Below, piece by piece: positions 24,623-32,214 of a DNA stretch of 33,137 nt (the first letter of the stretch is position 1; every line of letters starts with the position of its first letter). The notes under the pieces were generated by a model. That model ran no database searches. It saw nothing but the letters and a program-made list of their open reading frames with translations, and was not told the origin of the DNA. The stretch spans positions 1-33,137 of the forward strand of contig JBBQNZ010000028.1 in assembly GCA_038330415.1 (NCBI GenBank). Direction: 5' to 3'. The stretch comes from Fodinibacter sp038330415. Its GTDB lineage: Bacteria > Actinomycetota > Actinomycetes > Actinomycetales > Dermatophilaceae. A program made the translations under genes and the position numbers.

Positions 24623-25036
24623 ATGGAGATGCGGATCGTGACGGCGGTGGCGGCGCTGGTGTCGGCGTACGTGCACCTGAAGCTGTGGCTCGACGGGATG
24701 AGCGACGTCGACATCATCGGGCCGGCGTTCCTGTTCAACGCCGTGGCCGGCCTGGTCATCGCGGTGCTGCTGCTGGCGTGGCGGCACTGGGCCCCGGGCT
24801 TCCTCGCGGCCGGCTTCGGGGCGAGCACCCTCGGGGCGTTCATCCTGTCGACGACCGTCGGGCTGTTCGGGGTGAACGAGCAGTGGGTCGGCGTCGAGGT
24901 GTGGGCGGCCGCGGTGGCCGAGGTGGTGTGCATCGTCGGTGGCCTGCTGGTGTTGCGGTCGGCGTGGCCCAGCCGCGGGTCCGACGCAGCCGTGGGTGCG
25001 TCCACCCACGAGCAGAGCAACTCCCGCACCCGCTGA
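24623..25036 (+). CDS. Small four-helix membrane protein, function unknown
   Basis: A 137-residue protein with four hydrophobic segments: IVTAVAALVSAYVHLKLWL, FLFNAVAGLVIAVLLLAW, GFLAAGFGASTLGAFILSTTVGLFG and WAAAVAEVVCIVGGLLVL, then a polar tail of about 25 residues. The ATG at 24623 follows GGAG at good spacing; upstream in-frame starts (24524, 24560) would add an Arg/Pro-rich extension. I do not recognise a named family. Expression from an ECF-type promoter back to back with the operon promoter suggests a linked role, for example as a transport or stress partner. Convergent with glgX. Confidence 0.75.
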   Translation: MEMRIVTAVAALVSAYVHLKLWLDGMSDVDIIGPAFLFNAVAGLVIAVLLLAWRHWAPGFLAAGFGASTLGAFILSTTVGLFGVNEQWVGVEVWAAAVAEVVCIVGGLLVLRSAWPSRGSDAAVGASTHEQSNSRTR

Positions 25037-25049
25037 CCGGGGCAACCGG

Positions 25050-27101
25050 TCAGGAGGGACGGCCGCTCAGCACCACGATCGACCGTGCTCCCACCGTCAG
25101 CGGACCGTCGGGAACGGGTGGCGCCGCGGGCCCGAGGTCCGGCGGCCCGCTGCCGGCGGTGTCGACGACGACTCGCCACGAACCAGGCACCTGGACGGTG
25201 AAGTCCAGCGGGCCCGAGTAGGCGTTGACCATCACGTAGAGGTCGTCCTCGTCATAGGTGGCTCCGGACAGGTGCCAGGCCAGGGTGTGGGACTGCTCTG
25301 AGAGGTCGGGGGCGCCCGCGGTGCCGAACCACTGCACGTCATCGCGCCAGAACCGGCTGCGGGCGATGCTGCGCCGGGACTTTCGCAGCGCGATCATGCC
25401 CTTGGTGAAGTCGAACAGCTCACGGTTGGTCGCGAGCCGGTCCCAGTCGACCCAGGTGGTCTCGTTGTCCTGGTTGTAGGGGTTGTTGTTGCCGTGCTGG
25501 GTGTTGGCGAACTCGTCGCCGGCCACGACCATCGGTACGCCGTTGCTGAGCATCAGCAGGGCGAAGAAGTTCTTCATCTGCCGAAGGCGGAGCGCCCGCA
25601 CCTCGTCGGGGACTCCTTCGTCGCCCTCCCATCCGCTGTTCCAGCTGCGGTTGTCGCTGGCGCCGTCGGTGCCGTCATGGCCGTTGGCCTGGTTGTGCCG
25701 GTCGTTGTAGGACACCAGGTCGTTCAGGCAGAACCCGTCGTGGGCGGTGATGAAGTTGATGCTCTGGTAGGGCCGGTAGACGTCGCCGGGGCCGTCGGGG
25801 AACAGGTCGTCACTGCCGTAGACCCGGGTCATCAGCGCCGGTACCAGCCCGTCGTCACCCTTGACGAACCCGCGCACGTCGTCGCGGAAGCGGCCGTTCC
25901 ACTGCCGCCACATGATGCCGGGGAAGGACCGCCCGAGCAGGTAGGCGCCCATGTCCCAGGCTTCTGCCACCACCGTGACGTCCAGCTGGGCGGCGAGCGC
26001 TCCGATCTCGCTGACCAGGGGCGGGGCACTGTTCGGGTCGATCCTCCCGTCGGCGTCGCGGGCCAGGATGGAGGCGAGGTCGAACCGGAACCCGTCGACG
26101 CCCTGCTCCGCCCAGTGCCGCAGGCTGCGCAGCACCAGGGCTCGCACTGCCAGGTCGGCTCCCTGAGTGGTGTTGCCGCAGCCGGAGTCGTCGAGGTACG
26201 AGCCGTCCTCGGCCACGAGGTAGTAGGAGTCGTTGTCGATCCCGCGCAGGTGGTAGGTCGGCCCGGACCGGTCGCCCTCACAGGTGTGGTTGTAGACCAC
26301 GTCGAGCCACACCTCGATGCCGGCGGCGTGCATCGCGGCGACCATCTCCCGGAACTCCGCGACCGGCTCCTCGGCGGCGTAGGCGTCGTGCGGCGCGAAG
26401 AAGTTCAGCGTCATGTACCCCCAGTAGTTGCCCTCCTGGGGGTCGAACTGCTGCACCGGGAGCAGCTCGAGAACGGTGATGCCGAGCTCGACCAGGTAGG
26501 GGATCTTCTCGACCAGCCCGCTGAAGGTGCCGCGGTGGGCGGCGGTCACCTCGCTGTTCTCGCGCGCCGTGAAACCCTTCACGTGCGCCTCGTAGACGAC
26601 CGTGTCATGGGTGTGCCGGGGGCCGGGAGCGGGGTCCGGCTCTCGCGCCCAGCTCGCCCGCGGCAGCTGGCCGAGCACGGCCCGCCCCTCGTTGGGCCCG
26701 TCACCACGTGCGGCGTCGCGCGCGAAGCCCGCGGGGAAGTGCAGCCGGTGCGCATACGGGTCACACAGCACCTTGGCCGGCACGAAGTGGTTGCGGCCGC
26801 CGGAGGGGCCGCCGACCTGGTAGGCGTAGTAGGCCGCCCCCGGAACGCGTGCGGCGGTGACCATGCAGTGCCAGATCCGGCCCGTCTTGTGCACGAGGGG
26901 GTCGTGGGCGAGCTCCAGCATCGGGGTCGTCACGTCATCCGCGCCGTACACCAGGAGCGTCACGCTGGTGGCAGCCCGCGAGTAGAGGGCGAAGTTCCAC
27001 GCCTGCTCCGACTCCACCCAGGTGGCGCCGAGTGGGGCAGGGGCACCCTCCTCAAGCTCCCACGCCTCGATCGTGCGCAGGTTTCCCACGTGCTGGGTCA
27101 C
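25050..27101 (-). CDS. glgX: Glycogen debranching enzyme GlgX/TreX (isoamylase-type GH13)
   Basis: A 683-residue GH13 debranching enzyme that cleaves alpha-1,6 branches of glycogen or limit dextrin. An N-terminal CBM48-like beta domain (about 25-130) precedes the catalytic barrel: VWLDVVYNHTCEG, GVDGFRFDLASIL (nucleophile Asp), VVAEAWDMG (acid/base Glu) and NFITAHDGFCLNDLVSYN (His-Asp pair). NNNPYNQDNETTWVDWDR is typical of GlgX/TreX. The C-terminal beta domain ends at 25050. I chose the GTG at 27101, 7 bases after GAAGGAG. It lies between the ECF-controlled operon and the sigma/anti-sigma genes, on the same strand as both, and has no evident ECF motif. Confidence 0.92.
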   Translation of the reverse strand: MTQHVGNLRTIEAWELEEGAPAPLGATWVESEQAWNFALYSRAATSVTLLVYGADDVTTPMLELAHDPLVHKTGRIWHCMVTAARVPGAAYYAYQVGGPSGGRNHFVPAKVLCDPYAHRLHFPAGFARDAARGDGPNEGRAVLGQLPRASWAREPDPAPGPRHTHDTVVYEAHVKGFTARENSEVTAAHRGTFSGLVEKIPYLVELGITVLELLPVQQFDPQEGNYWGYMTLNFFAPHDAYAAEEPVAEFREMVAAMHAAGIEVWLDVVYNHTCEGDRSGPTYHLRGIDNDSYYLVAEDGSYLDDSGCGNTTQGADLAVRALVLRSLRHWAEQGVDGFRFDLASILARDADGRIDPNSAPPLVSEIGALAAQLDVTVVAEAWDMGAYLLGRSFPGIMWRQWNGRFRDDVRGFVKGDDGLVPALMTRVYGSDDLFPDGPGDVYRPYQSINFITAHDGFCLNDLVSYNDRHNQANGHDGTDGASDNRSWNSGWEGDEGVPDEVRALRLRQMKNFFALLMLSNGVPMVVAGDEFANTQHGNNNPYNQDNETTWVDWDRLATNRELFDFTKGMIALRKSRRSIARSRFWRDDVQWFGTAGAPDLSEQSHTLAWHLSGATYDEDDLYVMVNAYSGPLDFTVQVPGSWRVVVDTAGSGPPDLGPAAPPVPDGPLTVGARSIVVLSGRPS

Positions 27102-27202
27102 GGCGGTGCTCCTTCGGTGGCGGTGGCCGGTGGTGTGGGTGGCCTCCACCCGTGGGCGCACCACCCGCAGTCATTGCTACGCCCCTTGGCAGCGTCGTGC
27201 GT

Positions 27203-27217
27203 CACCCGGCCCGGGTG
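27203..27217 (-). terminator. Short palindrome after the anti-sigma gene
   Basis: CACCCGG-C-CCGGGTG, a perfect 7-base palindrome around one base, lies between the anti-sigma stop and the glgX start. Without a T-run it may be a weak terminator or a protein site. Confidence 0.3.
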
Positions 27218-27250
27218 GCTGGGGACTGCAGCCCAACGGCGAGAACCGGG

Positions 27251-27976
27251 TCAGACCGGGAGGGTGAGGACGACCCGGCCGTCGAAGGAGCGCACCTCCA
27301 CCGAGGTGATGTCGGTGCGACCGGTCGCGGTGGCCCCGGTGAGCCGCATCGTCTTGCCCGGCAGGCCCTTCCAGGTGGCCACCTGCTCGACACCGCCCTC
27401 CCGGGTGTGCACGACCAGCGCGTAGGCCGGGGCGATCGGCCCGGCGTAGCCGTCGTCGTCGCCGTCACCATCGCCCTTGGGGTAGGAGCAGGTCAGGTCG
27501 AGCTTGGTGCCCCAGGCCACCCCGGTCAGGGCCACGGCCGCCTTCACGGGCACCACGCCGACCGGCACCATCGCCTGCCCCACCGGCGCACTGCGGGTGG
27601 TCGAGGGCGTGGGCGACGCGGCCGACGTGGCAGGGCTGGAGCGGTCGAACACACCACCGACCGCGAGCGCACCGACGAACAGCGCCGCCACGGCGGCAGC
27701 CACCGCTGCGGTGAGCACCGAGCGCCGCCGCTGCTGGCCGCGCACCTCGCGCACCAGCGCGGGCAGCAGGGTCGAGGGCAGCGGGGCGTCGGGGGTGCGC
27801 GCCTCGAGGTCGGCCACGTCGACCTGGGCCAGCAGCCCGGGCAGGCCGGCGAGCTCGCGGACCCCACGGCTGCACTCGGCGCAACCCGGCAGGTGGGCCT
27901 CGAAGTCGAGCCGCTCGGCGGGGGCCAGCGACCCGAGCACGTAGGCGCCGTCGAGGTGGGCGAACTGGCAGGTCAT
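27251..27976 (-). CDS. Zinc-binding anti-sigma factor (RslA/RskA-like)
   Basis: A 241-residue membrane anti-sigma factor. The cytosolic N-terminal domain has the ZAS motif HLPGCAECSRGV (His-x3-Cys-x2-Cys) after GSLAPAERLDFEAH. One membrane segment (about residues 88-110, VLTAAVAAAVAALFVGALAVGG) leads to an external domain (VKAAVALTGVAWGTKLDLTCSYPKG, then YALVVHTREGGVEQVATWKG). The ATG overlaps the sigma stop by 4 bases, so the two are made together. It should hold the ECF sigma inactive until zinc loss, oxidation or proteolysis. The Asp/Gly-rich loop GDGDGDDDG in the external domain looks like a possible metal-binding loop. Confidence 0.9.
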   Translation of the reverse strand: MTCQFAHLDGAYVLGSLAPAERLDFEAHLPGCAECSRGVRELAGLPGLLAQVDVADLEARTPDAPLPSTLLPALVREVRGQQRRRSVLTAAVAAAVAALFVGALAVGGVFDRSSPATSAASPTPSTTRSAPVGQAMVPVGVVPVKAAVALTGVAWGTKLDLTCSYPKGDGDGDDDGYAGPIAPAYALVVHTREGGVEQVATWKGLPGKTMRLTGATATGRTDITSVEVRSFDGRVVLTLPV

Positions 27977-28485
27977 GCGCCCACTCCCATCTCCTGCAGC
28001 GCGAGGCGCAGGGCTCGCAGCGCGTAGTGGGTGCGCGACTTCACGGTACCTTCGGGCACGCCGAGACGGTGCGCGGCCTGCGCCACGGATGACCCCCGGT
28101 AGTAGCACTCGAGCAGCACGGCCCGGTGGTCCGCCGACAGCGAGGTGATCGCCTCGGTGACCAGCCACGAGGTCAGCAGCTGGTCGGTGCGGTCGATCTC
28201 CTCGCGTCCTTCGGGCACGTCGGCGACGGCCAACTCGTGCTGCGACCGCGAGGTGCGCCACTCGTCGATGACGATGTTGCGCGCCACGGTGAACAGCCAC
28301 GACCGCACCGAGCCGCGTGACTCGTCGAGGCGCTCGTGGTTGCGCCAGGCCCGCAGCAGGGTCTCCTGCACGACGTCCTCGGCGCGCGCCCGGTCCTGAC
28401 CGGTCAGGCGCAGGGAGTAGCCCCAGAGGGCAGCGGCATGCTCGTCATGCAGCTGCTGCATCAGCACCACAGAGCTCTCCGGCAT
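27973..28485 (-). CDS. ECF sigma factor (SigL/SigK-like group)
   Basis: A 170-residue extracytoplasmic-function sigma factor. Region 2 (about 10-75): DEHAAALWGYSLRLTGQDRARAEDVVQETLLRAWRN and SWLFTVARNIVIDEWR. Region 4 (about 110-160): LSADHRAVLLECYYRGSSVAQAAHRLGVPEGTVKSRTHYALRAL. It is paired with a zinc anti-sigma gene, as mycobacterial sigL-rslA is. The ATG follows GAGGAGG. Its own promoter carries TGAACC-N16-CGTAGT, implying autoregulation, and the same pattern precedes the six-gene operon and its divergent neighbour. Assignment to the SigL group rests on partner type and promoter sequence, not on alignment. Confidence 0.92.
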   Translation of the reverse strand: MPESSVVLMQQLHDEHAAALWGYSLRLTGQDRARAEDVVQETLLRAWRNHERLDESRGSVRSWLFTVARNIVIDEWRTSRSQHELAVADVPEGREEIDRTDQLLTSWLVTEAITSLSADHRAVLLECYYRGSSVAQAAHRLGVPEGTVKSRTHYALRALRLALQEMGVGA

Positions 28486-28503
28486 CCGACCTCCTCACCG
28501 AGC

Positions 28504-28531
28504 ACTACGCGCGGACCGCGCGCACGGTTCA
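28504..28531 (-). promoter_or_regulatory. ECF sigma autoregulatory promoter, TGAACC-N16-CGTAGT
   Basis: On the minus strand, -35 TGAACC (28526-28531) and -10 CGTAGT (28504-28509) with 16 bases between, just 18 bases before the sigma ATG. The spacer contains a GC-rich palindromic stretch (CGCGCGGTCCGCGCG). The gap to the upstream ABC gene is only 50 bases, so the promoter fills it. Confidence 0.7.
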
Positions 28532-28535
28532 ATGG

Positions 28536-29246
28536 CTACTCGTCGCCGCGCAGCGTGAACGAGCGCAGCCGGTCGCCGGTGAACCACAGCGTGCCAACCA
28601 CCACCAGGACGGCGGCCACCACCGCGTAGCCGACCGAGACGGTGGTGGCGGCCTCGGCCGGTGCGCTCAGCCGGTCGGCCACCGCGCGCCCCCATGCCCC
28701 GACCGACAGCCAGCGCACGCCGGCGAAGATGGAGCCGAGCACGCCCTCCCAGACGAGCACGAAGAGCAGGCCGACGACCACGGCGTGCCGGGTCACCGCC
28801 GCCAGGGCCAGGAACAGCGCCGTGTAGACCGTGCCCGACACCGCAGCACCCACGCCGAGCGCTGCGGCCCGCCCGGCGTGGGAGGGGTCCATCACGAGGG
28901 CCGCGAGCGCCACCGGCAGTGCTCCGAGCAGCATCGTGGCGCCCCACGCGGCGGCGAGCTTGCTCCGCGCGATGACGTGCCGGCTCACCGGCTTGGCGAG
29001 CAGGTAGACCACCGAGCCGTCGTCGATCTCGGGGCCGAGCACCGCCGTGGCCGAGAGCAGGGCGACGAGCGGCATCGCGAGGGTGAAGCCGAGTCCGACC
29101 ACCGCCAGGACGCCGACCTCGTCCTCGGTGAGCAGCCGCACGAGCACGGCGAGTACCAGCAGCGCCCCGGCGAGCAGCAGGAGCACGACGCCGCGGCGGC
29201 GCCCGAACAGGGCCTGGGCGGACAGCCGCAGGAGGGTGCGGTTCAC
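28536..29246 (-). CDS. ABC transporter permease
   Basis: A 236-residue ABC-2-type permease with about six hydrophobic segments, including GVVLLLLAGALLVLAVLVRLL, AVVGLGFTLAMPLVALLSATAVLG and YAVVAAVLVVVGTLWF. The motif GPEIDDGSVVYLLAKPVSR is typical of permeases in NatAB-like and ABC-2 export systems. The GTG at 29246 starts 4 bases after the ATPase stop. It is the last gene of a four-gene exporter operon (ATPase, permease, ATPase, permease). The substrate is unknown. Confidence 0.88.
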   Translation of the reverse strand: MNRTLLRLSAQALFGRRRGVVLLLLAGALLVLAVLVRLLTEDEVGVLAVVGLGFTLAMPLVALLSATAVLGPEIDDGSVVYLLAKPVSRHVIARSKLAAAWGATMLLGALPVALAALVMDPSHAGRAAALGVGAAVSGTVYTALFLALAAVTRHAVVVGLLFVLVWEGVLGSIFAGVRWLSVGAWGRAVADRLSAPAEAATTVSVGYAVVAAVLVVVGTLWFTGDRLRSFTLRGDE

Positions 29247-29250
29247 CGGC

Positions 29251-30165
29251 TCAGCCCCCCACCAGGTACGCGAAGACGCTCTCGAGCGACTCGTCGGTGG
29301 GCGTGAGCTCCTGGATCCGGATGCCGTGCTCGCGCGCCACCCGCGGCAGCCGCACCGCGAACGCACCGAAGTCGCTGACCGAAACGTCGACCCCGCCGGC
29401 GGCCCGCAGCGCCACGGCGACCACCGAGGGCTCGGCGATGAGGGATGCCGCGAGCCGGCGGTCGTCGTCGGCCGCGACCACGTACTGCACCGGGCGGTCG
29501 GTCATCAGCTGGCGGATCCGGCCGAAGTCGCCGGAGGCCGCGTGCCGGCCCGAGACGACCACCTCGATCTGCCGGGCGACCTGCTCGACCTCCTCGAGGA
29601 TGTGCGAGCTGAACAGCACGGTCCGGCCCTCCGCGCCCATCCGGCGCAGCAGCGTCATCAGGTGCAGCCGCTGGCGCGGGTCGACGCCGTTGAACGGCTC
29701 GTCGAGCAGCAGCACCGCGGGGTCGTGCACCAGCGCCGAGGCGAGCTTGACGCGCTGGCGCATGCCCTTGGAGTAGGTGCCGATCCGGCGGCCCGCGGGC
29801 TCGGCCATCTCGACGACGTCGAGGGCGCGCTCGGTGGCGGCGCCCGGGTCCGGCAGGCCGTGCAGCTCGGCGTTGGCGAGCACGAACTGGCGCCCGGTGA
29901 GGTAACCGAAGCTCAGCTCGCGCTCGGGCACCAGGCCGATGGTGCGGTAGGCGTCGGTGTGCCGCCAGACCGGCGCGCCGTCGAGGGTGACCGTGCCCGC
30001 CGAGGGGGCGAGGAACCCGGACATCAGCGCGATGATCGTGGTCTTGCCGGCGCCGTTGGGGCCCAGCAGGCCGGTCACGCCGGGGCCGACCGTCATCGAG
30101 ATGCCGTTGACGGCGACGACGTTGCCGTACCAGCGTGAGGTCGAGTCGAGGGAGAGCACGCTCAT
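29251..30165 (-). CDS. ABC transporter ATP-binding protein
   Basis: A 304-residue ABC-2-type ATPase. Walker A is GPNGAGKTT (about residues 35-43), the signature is YSKGMRQRVKLA (a variant of LSGGQ typical of drug/Na+ exporter ATPases), Walker B is AVLLLDEPFNGVDP, and the switch His is in LFSSHILEEVEQ. A C-terminal regulatory extension of about 85 residues follows. The ATG overlaps the upstream permease stop by 4 bases (ATGA). Probably pairs with the permease directly downstream. Confidence 0.93.
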   Translation of the reverse strand: MSVLSLDSTSRWYGNVVAVNGISMTVGPGVTGLLGPNGAGKTTIIALMSGFLAPSAGTVTLDGAPVWRHTDAYRTIGLVPERELSFGYLTGRQFVLANAELHGLPDPGAATERALDVVEMAEPAGRRIGTYSKGMRQRVKLASALVHDPAVLLLDEPFNGVDPRQRLHLMTLLRRMGAEGRTVLFSSHILEEVEQVARQIEVVVSGRHAASGDFGRIRQLMTDRPVQYVVAADDDRRLAASLIAEPSVVAVALRAAGGVDVSVSDFGAFAVRLPRVAREHGIRIQELTPTDESLESVFAYLVGG

Positions 30166-31058
30166 GCCGTCGCCACCCGCCGGTAGCGCCACAGCAGGGC
30201 GGCGACGCACGCCGCCGACAGGCCCACGAACACGGCCACGTAGGCGAGCACCATCGCGGTCGACGTCGGCGGGGTGGGAACCTCGGCATCGGTCCACGCG
30301 CCCATCAGGCCGCGGTAGAGCGAGTACGGCGAGAACAGGCCCGCCACCTCGCCGACCTCCGGCCGCCCCTCCTCCTCGGAGATGCCCTGGACGGCGGTGA
30401 CGATGCCGTTCGCGATCACCAGCAGGGCGATCGTGGCCGCCACGGCGAACCCGCGACGGGTCGACCACGACGCGATCAGCCCCGCGATGCCGGCCAGCGA
30501 CAGGGCGAGCAGCACGGCCAGCCCCAGCGCGATGCCGGCCTGGCGGGTCTGCTCCCCGACGCCGAGCTCAGCGAGCAGGGCGACGGCATAGAGGATGAGG
30601 ATCGGTAGCAGCAGGAACACCAGGGTGGCGCCCAGCAGCGAGGCCCACCGCGAGAGGGCGTAGGTGCTCGACCGCAGCGGCCGGGCGAGGTAGAGCGAGA
30701 TGGTGCCGTGGCGCAGGTCGCGCGAGAAGAGCACGGGGGCCTGCGACGCGACGAAGATGCCCAGCAGCACCTGGGTGGTGGAGGCGTACTCCGCGTACCC
30801 GATCGGCAGCTCCTCGAGGGCGGCGAACGCGAGCACGCCGCCGACGATCACCGCGGGCATCAGGTTGAGCGCGAGCAGCAGGAAGGGCAGCACCTTGGAC
30901 TTCCCGGACCGGCCGAGCCCGAAGGCGTTGCGGAACCCGGTGAGGGTCAGCGCCCGGGCGATGGCTCCCGGGCCGACCCGGGGCCCGGTGTAGGGCCGGT
31001 AGCCCAGGTCGTGGATGACGCTGCCGCCGGCGGGCGTCGCGGCCGAGGGGTCGGTCAT
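30162..31058 (-). CDS. ABC transporter permease
   Basis: A 298-residue ABC-2-type permease. The N-terminus VIHDLGYRPYTGPRVGPG is a known hallmark of this actinobacterial permease group. Six hydrophobic segments follow, with LFSRDLRHGTISLYLARPLRSSTYALSRW between the second and third. The ATG at 31058 overlaps the preceding ATPase stop (ATGA). Likely forms a module with that ATPase; heteromeric assembly with the second pair is also possible. Confidence 0.9.
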   Translation of the reverse strand: MTDPSAATPAGGSVIHDLGYRPYTGPRVGPGAIARALTLTGFRNAFGLGRSGKSKVLPFLLLALNLMPAVIVGGVLAFAALEELPIGYAEYASTTQVLLGIFVASQAPVLFSRDLRHGTISLYLARPLRSSTYALSRWASLLGATLVFLLLPILILYAVALLAELGVGEQTRQAGIALGLAVLLALSLAGIAGLIASWSTRRGFAVAATIALLVIANGIVTAVQGISEEEGRPEVGEVAGLFSPYSLYRGLMGAWTDAEVPTPPTSTAMVLAYVAVFVGLSAACVAALLWRYRRVATA

Positions 31059-31990
31059 GGCCCACTCCCGGGGTGGTTGTCGGCATCGGCGAAGACGTCC
31101 TCGATGCGGCGGTGGTCGACCTGCAGCCGCACCAGGCCCAGGCCGAGGTCGCTCGCGGTGTCGCGGATCAGGTCGCGCACGGCATCCGGCTGGTCGGTCG
31201 CGTCGACGGTGAGCATTCCCCCGTGGGGGACTGCGGAGACTCCGGCGCCGGTGAGGGCGGCCGCCATCCGGGCCTGAGCGTCGTCGCCGAGCACCTCCAC
31301 GAGCAGCGCTCCGGTGGCGTCGAGGAACTCGTCGGTGCGCGAGGCCCGCAGCAGCCGGCCGCCGTCGAGCACGACCACGTTGTCGCTGACCCGCTCGAGC
31401 TCGCCGAGCAGGTGCGAGGTGACGATCACGGCGATGCCGAAGTCGTGGCCGATCCGCTGCACGAGGCCGAGCATCTCGTCGCGCGCCGCCGGGTCGAGCC
31501 CGTTGGTGGGCTCGTCGAGCAGCACCAGACGCGGGTCGTGGGCGAGGGCCTGGGCGAGCTTGGCCTTCTGCTTCATGCCGGTGGAGTAGCCGCCCATCGG
31601 CCGGTAGCGCTCCTCGGCGAGGCCGACGTGGCGCAGCACCTCGGCGGCGCGCTCTCGGGCGGCCACCCGGGGCAGCCCGGACATCATCGCCAGGTGCACC
31701 ACGAAGTCGCTGGCGCTGACGTCGGGCGGCAGGCAGTCGTGCTCGGGCAGGTAGCCGACGGCCGCGCGGATGGCCTCGCCCTCGGTGGCGATGTCGTGCC
31801 CGAGCACCTCGGCCCGCCCGCCCGTCGGGGGGATCAGGCCGAGCAGCAGCTTGAGCAGGGTCGACTTGCCCGCGCCGTTCGCGCCGACCAGGCCCGTGGT
31901 GCCACTGCCGATGTCGAGGGTCAGTGCCTCCAGGGCCAGCACCGAGCCGTAGTCCTTGGTGAGGCCCTCGGCGCGCACGACGGGAGTCAT
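31055..31990 (-). CDS. ABC transporter ATP-binding protein
   Basis: A 311-residue ABC-2-type ATPase, first gene of the exporter operon. Walker A GANGAGKST, Q-loop segment AVGYLPEHDCLP, signature YSTGMKQKAKLAQALAHDP, Walker B LVLLDEPTNGLDP and switch His in IVTSHLLGELERV, then a C-terminal extension of about 80 residues. The ATG at 31990 lies 7 bases after TACGGT, with no ribosome site, again suggesting a leaderless transcript. Divergent from the alpha-glucosidase gene. Confidence 0.93.
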   Translation of the reverse strand: MTPVVRAEGLTKDYGSVLALEALTLDIGSGTTGLVGANGAGKSTLLKLLLGLIPPTGGRAEVLGHDIATEGEAIRAAVGYLPEHDCLPPDVSASDFVVHLAMMSGLPRVAARERAAEVLRHVGLAEERYRPMGGYSTGMKQKAKLAQALAHDPRLVLLDEPTNGLDPAARDEMLGLVQRIGHDFGIAVIVTSHLLGELERVSDNVVVLDGGRLLRASRTDEFLDATGALLVEVLGDDAQARMAAALTGAGVSAVPHGGMLTVDATDQPDAVRDLIRDTASDLGLGLVRLQVDHRRIEDVFADADNHPGSGP

Positions 31991-31997
31991 CCGGCTC

Positions 31998-32003
31998 ACC
32001 GTA
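31998..32003 (-). promoter_or_regulatory. Candidate -10 element of the ABC operon (leaderless)
   Basis: TACGGT on the minus strand ends 7 bases before the ATG at 31990. No -35 recognised. Confidence 0.4.
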
Positions 32004-32214
32004 GCGGCGGCGGGCGACGCGCGCCCGGCCCCGTGGGCAGGATTCAGGGACGGGTCAGGGTGTCCCCTGAACCGGGTCCGGCCGCCGTGCCTGCCCTGTC
32101 CCACCCGGTCGAGACTAGAGAACCCACCGGATGCCGGGCGCGCGACACGGCGTATTCCTCTCGTCGATGCCACCCGACTCGGACTGTCGGCCGCGGCTCA
32201 GGCAGGGTGGACCG

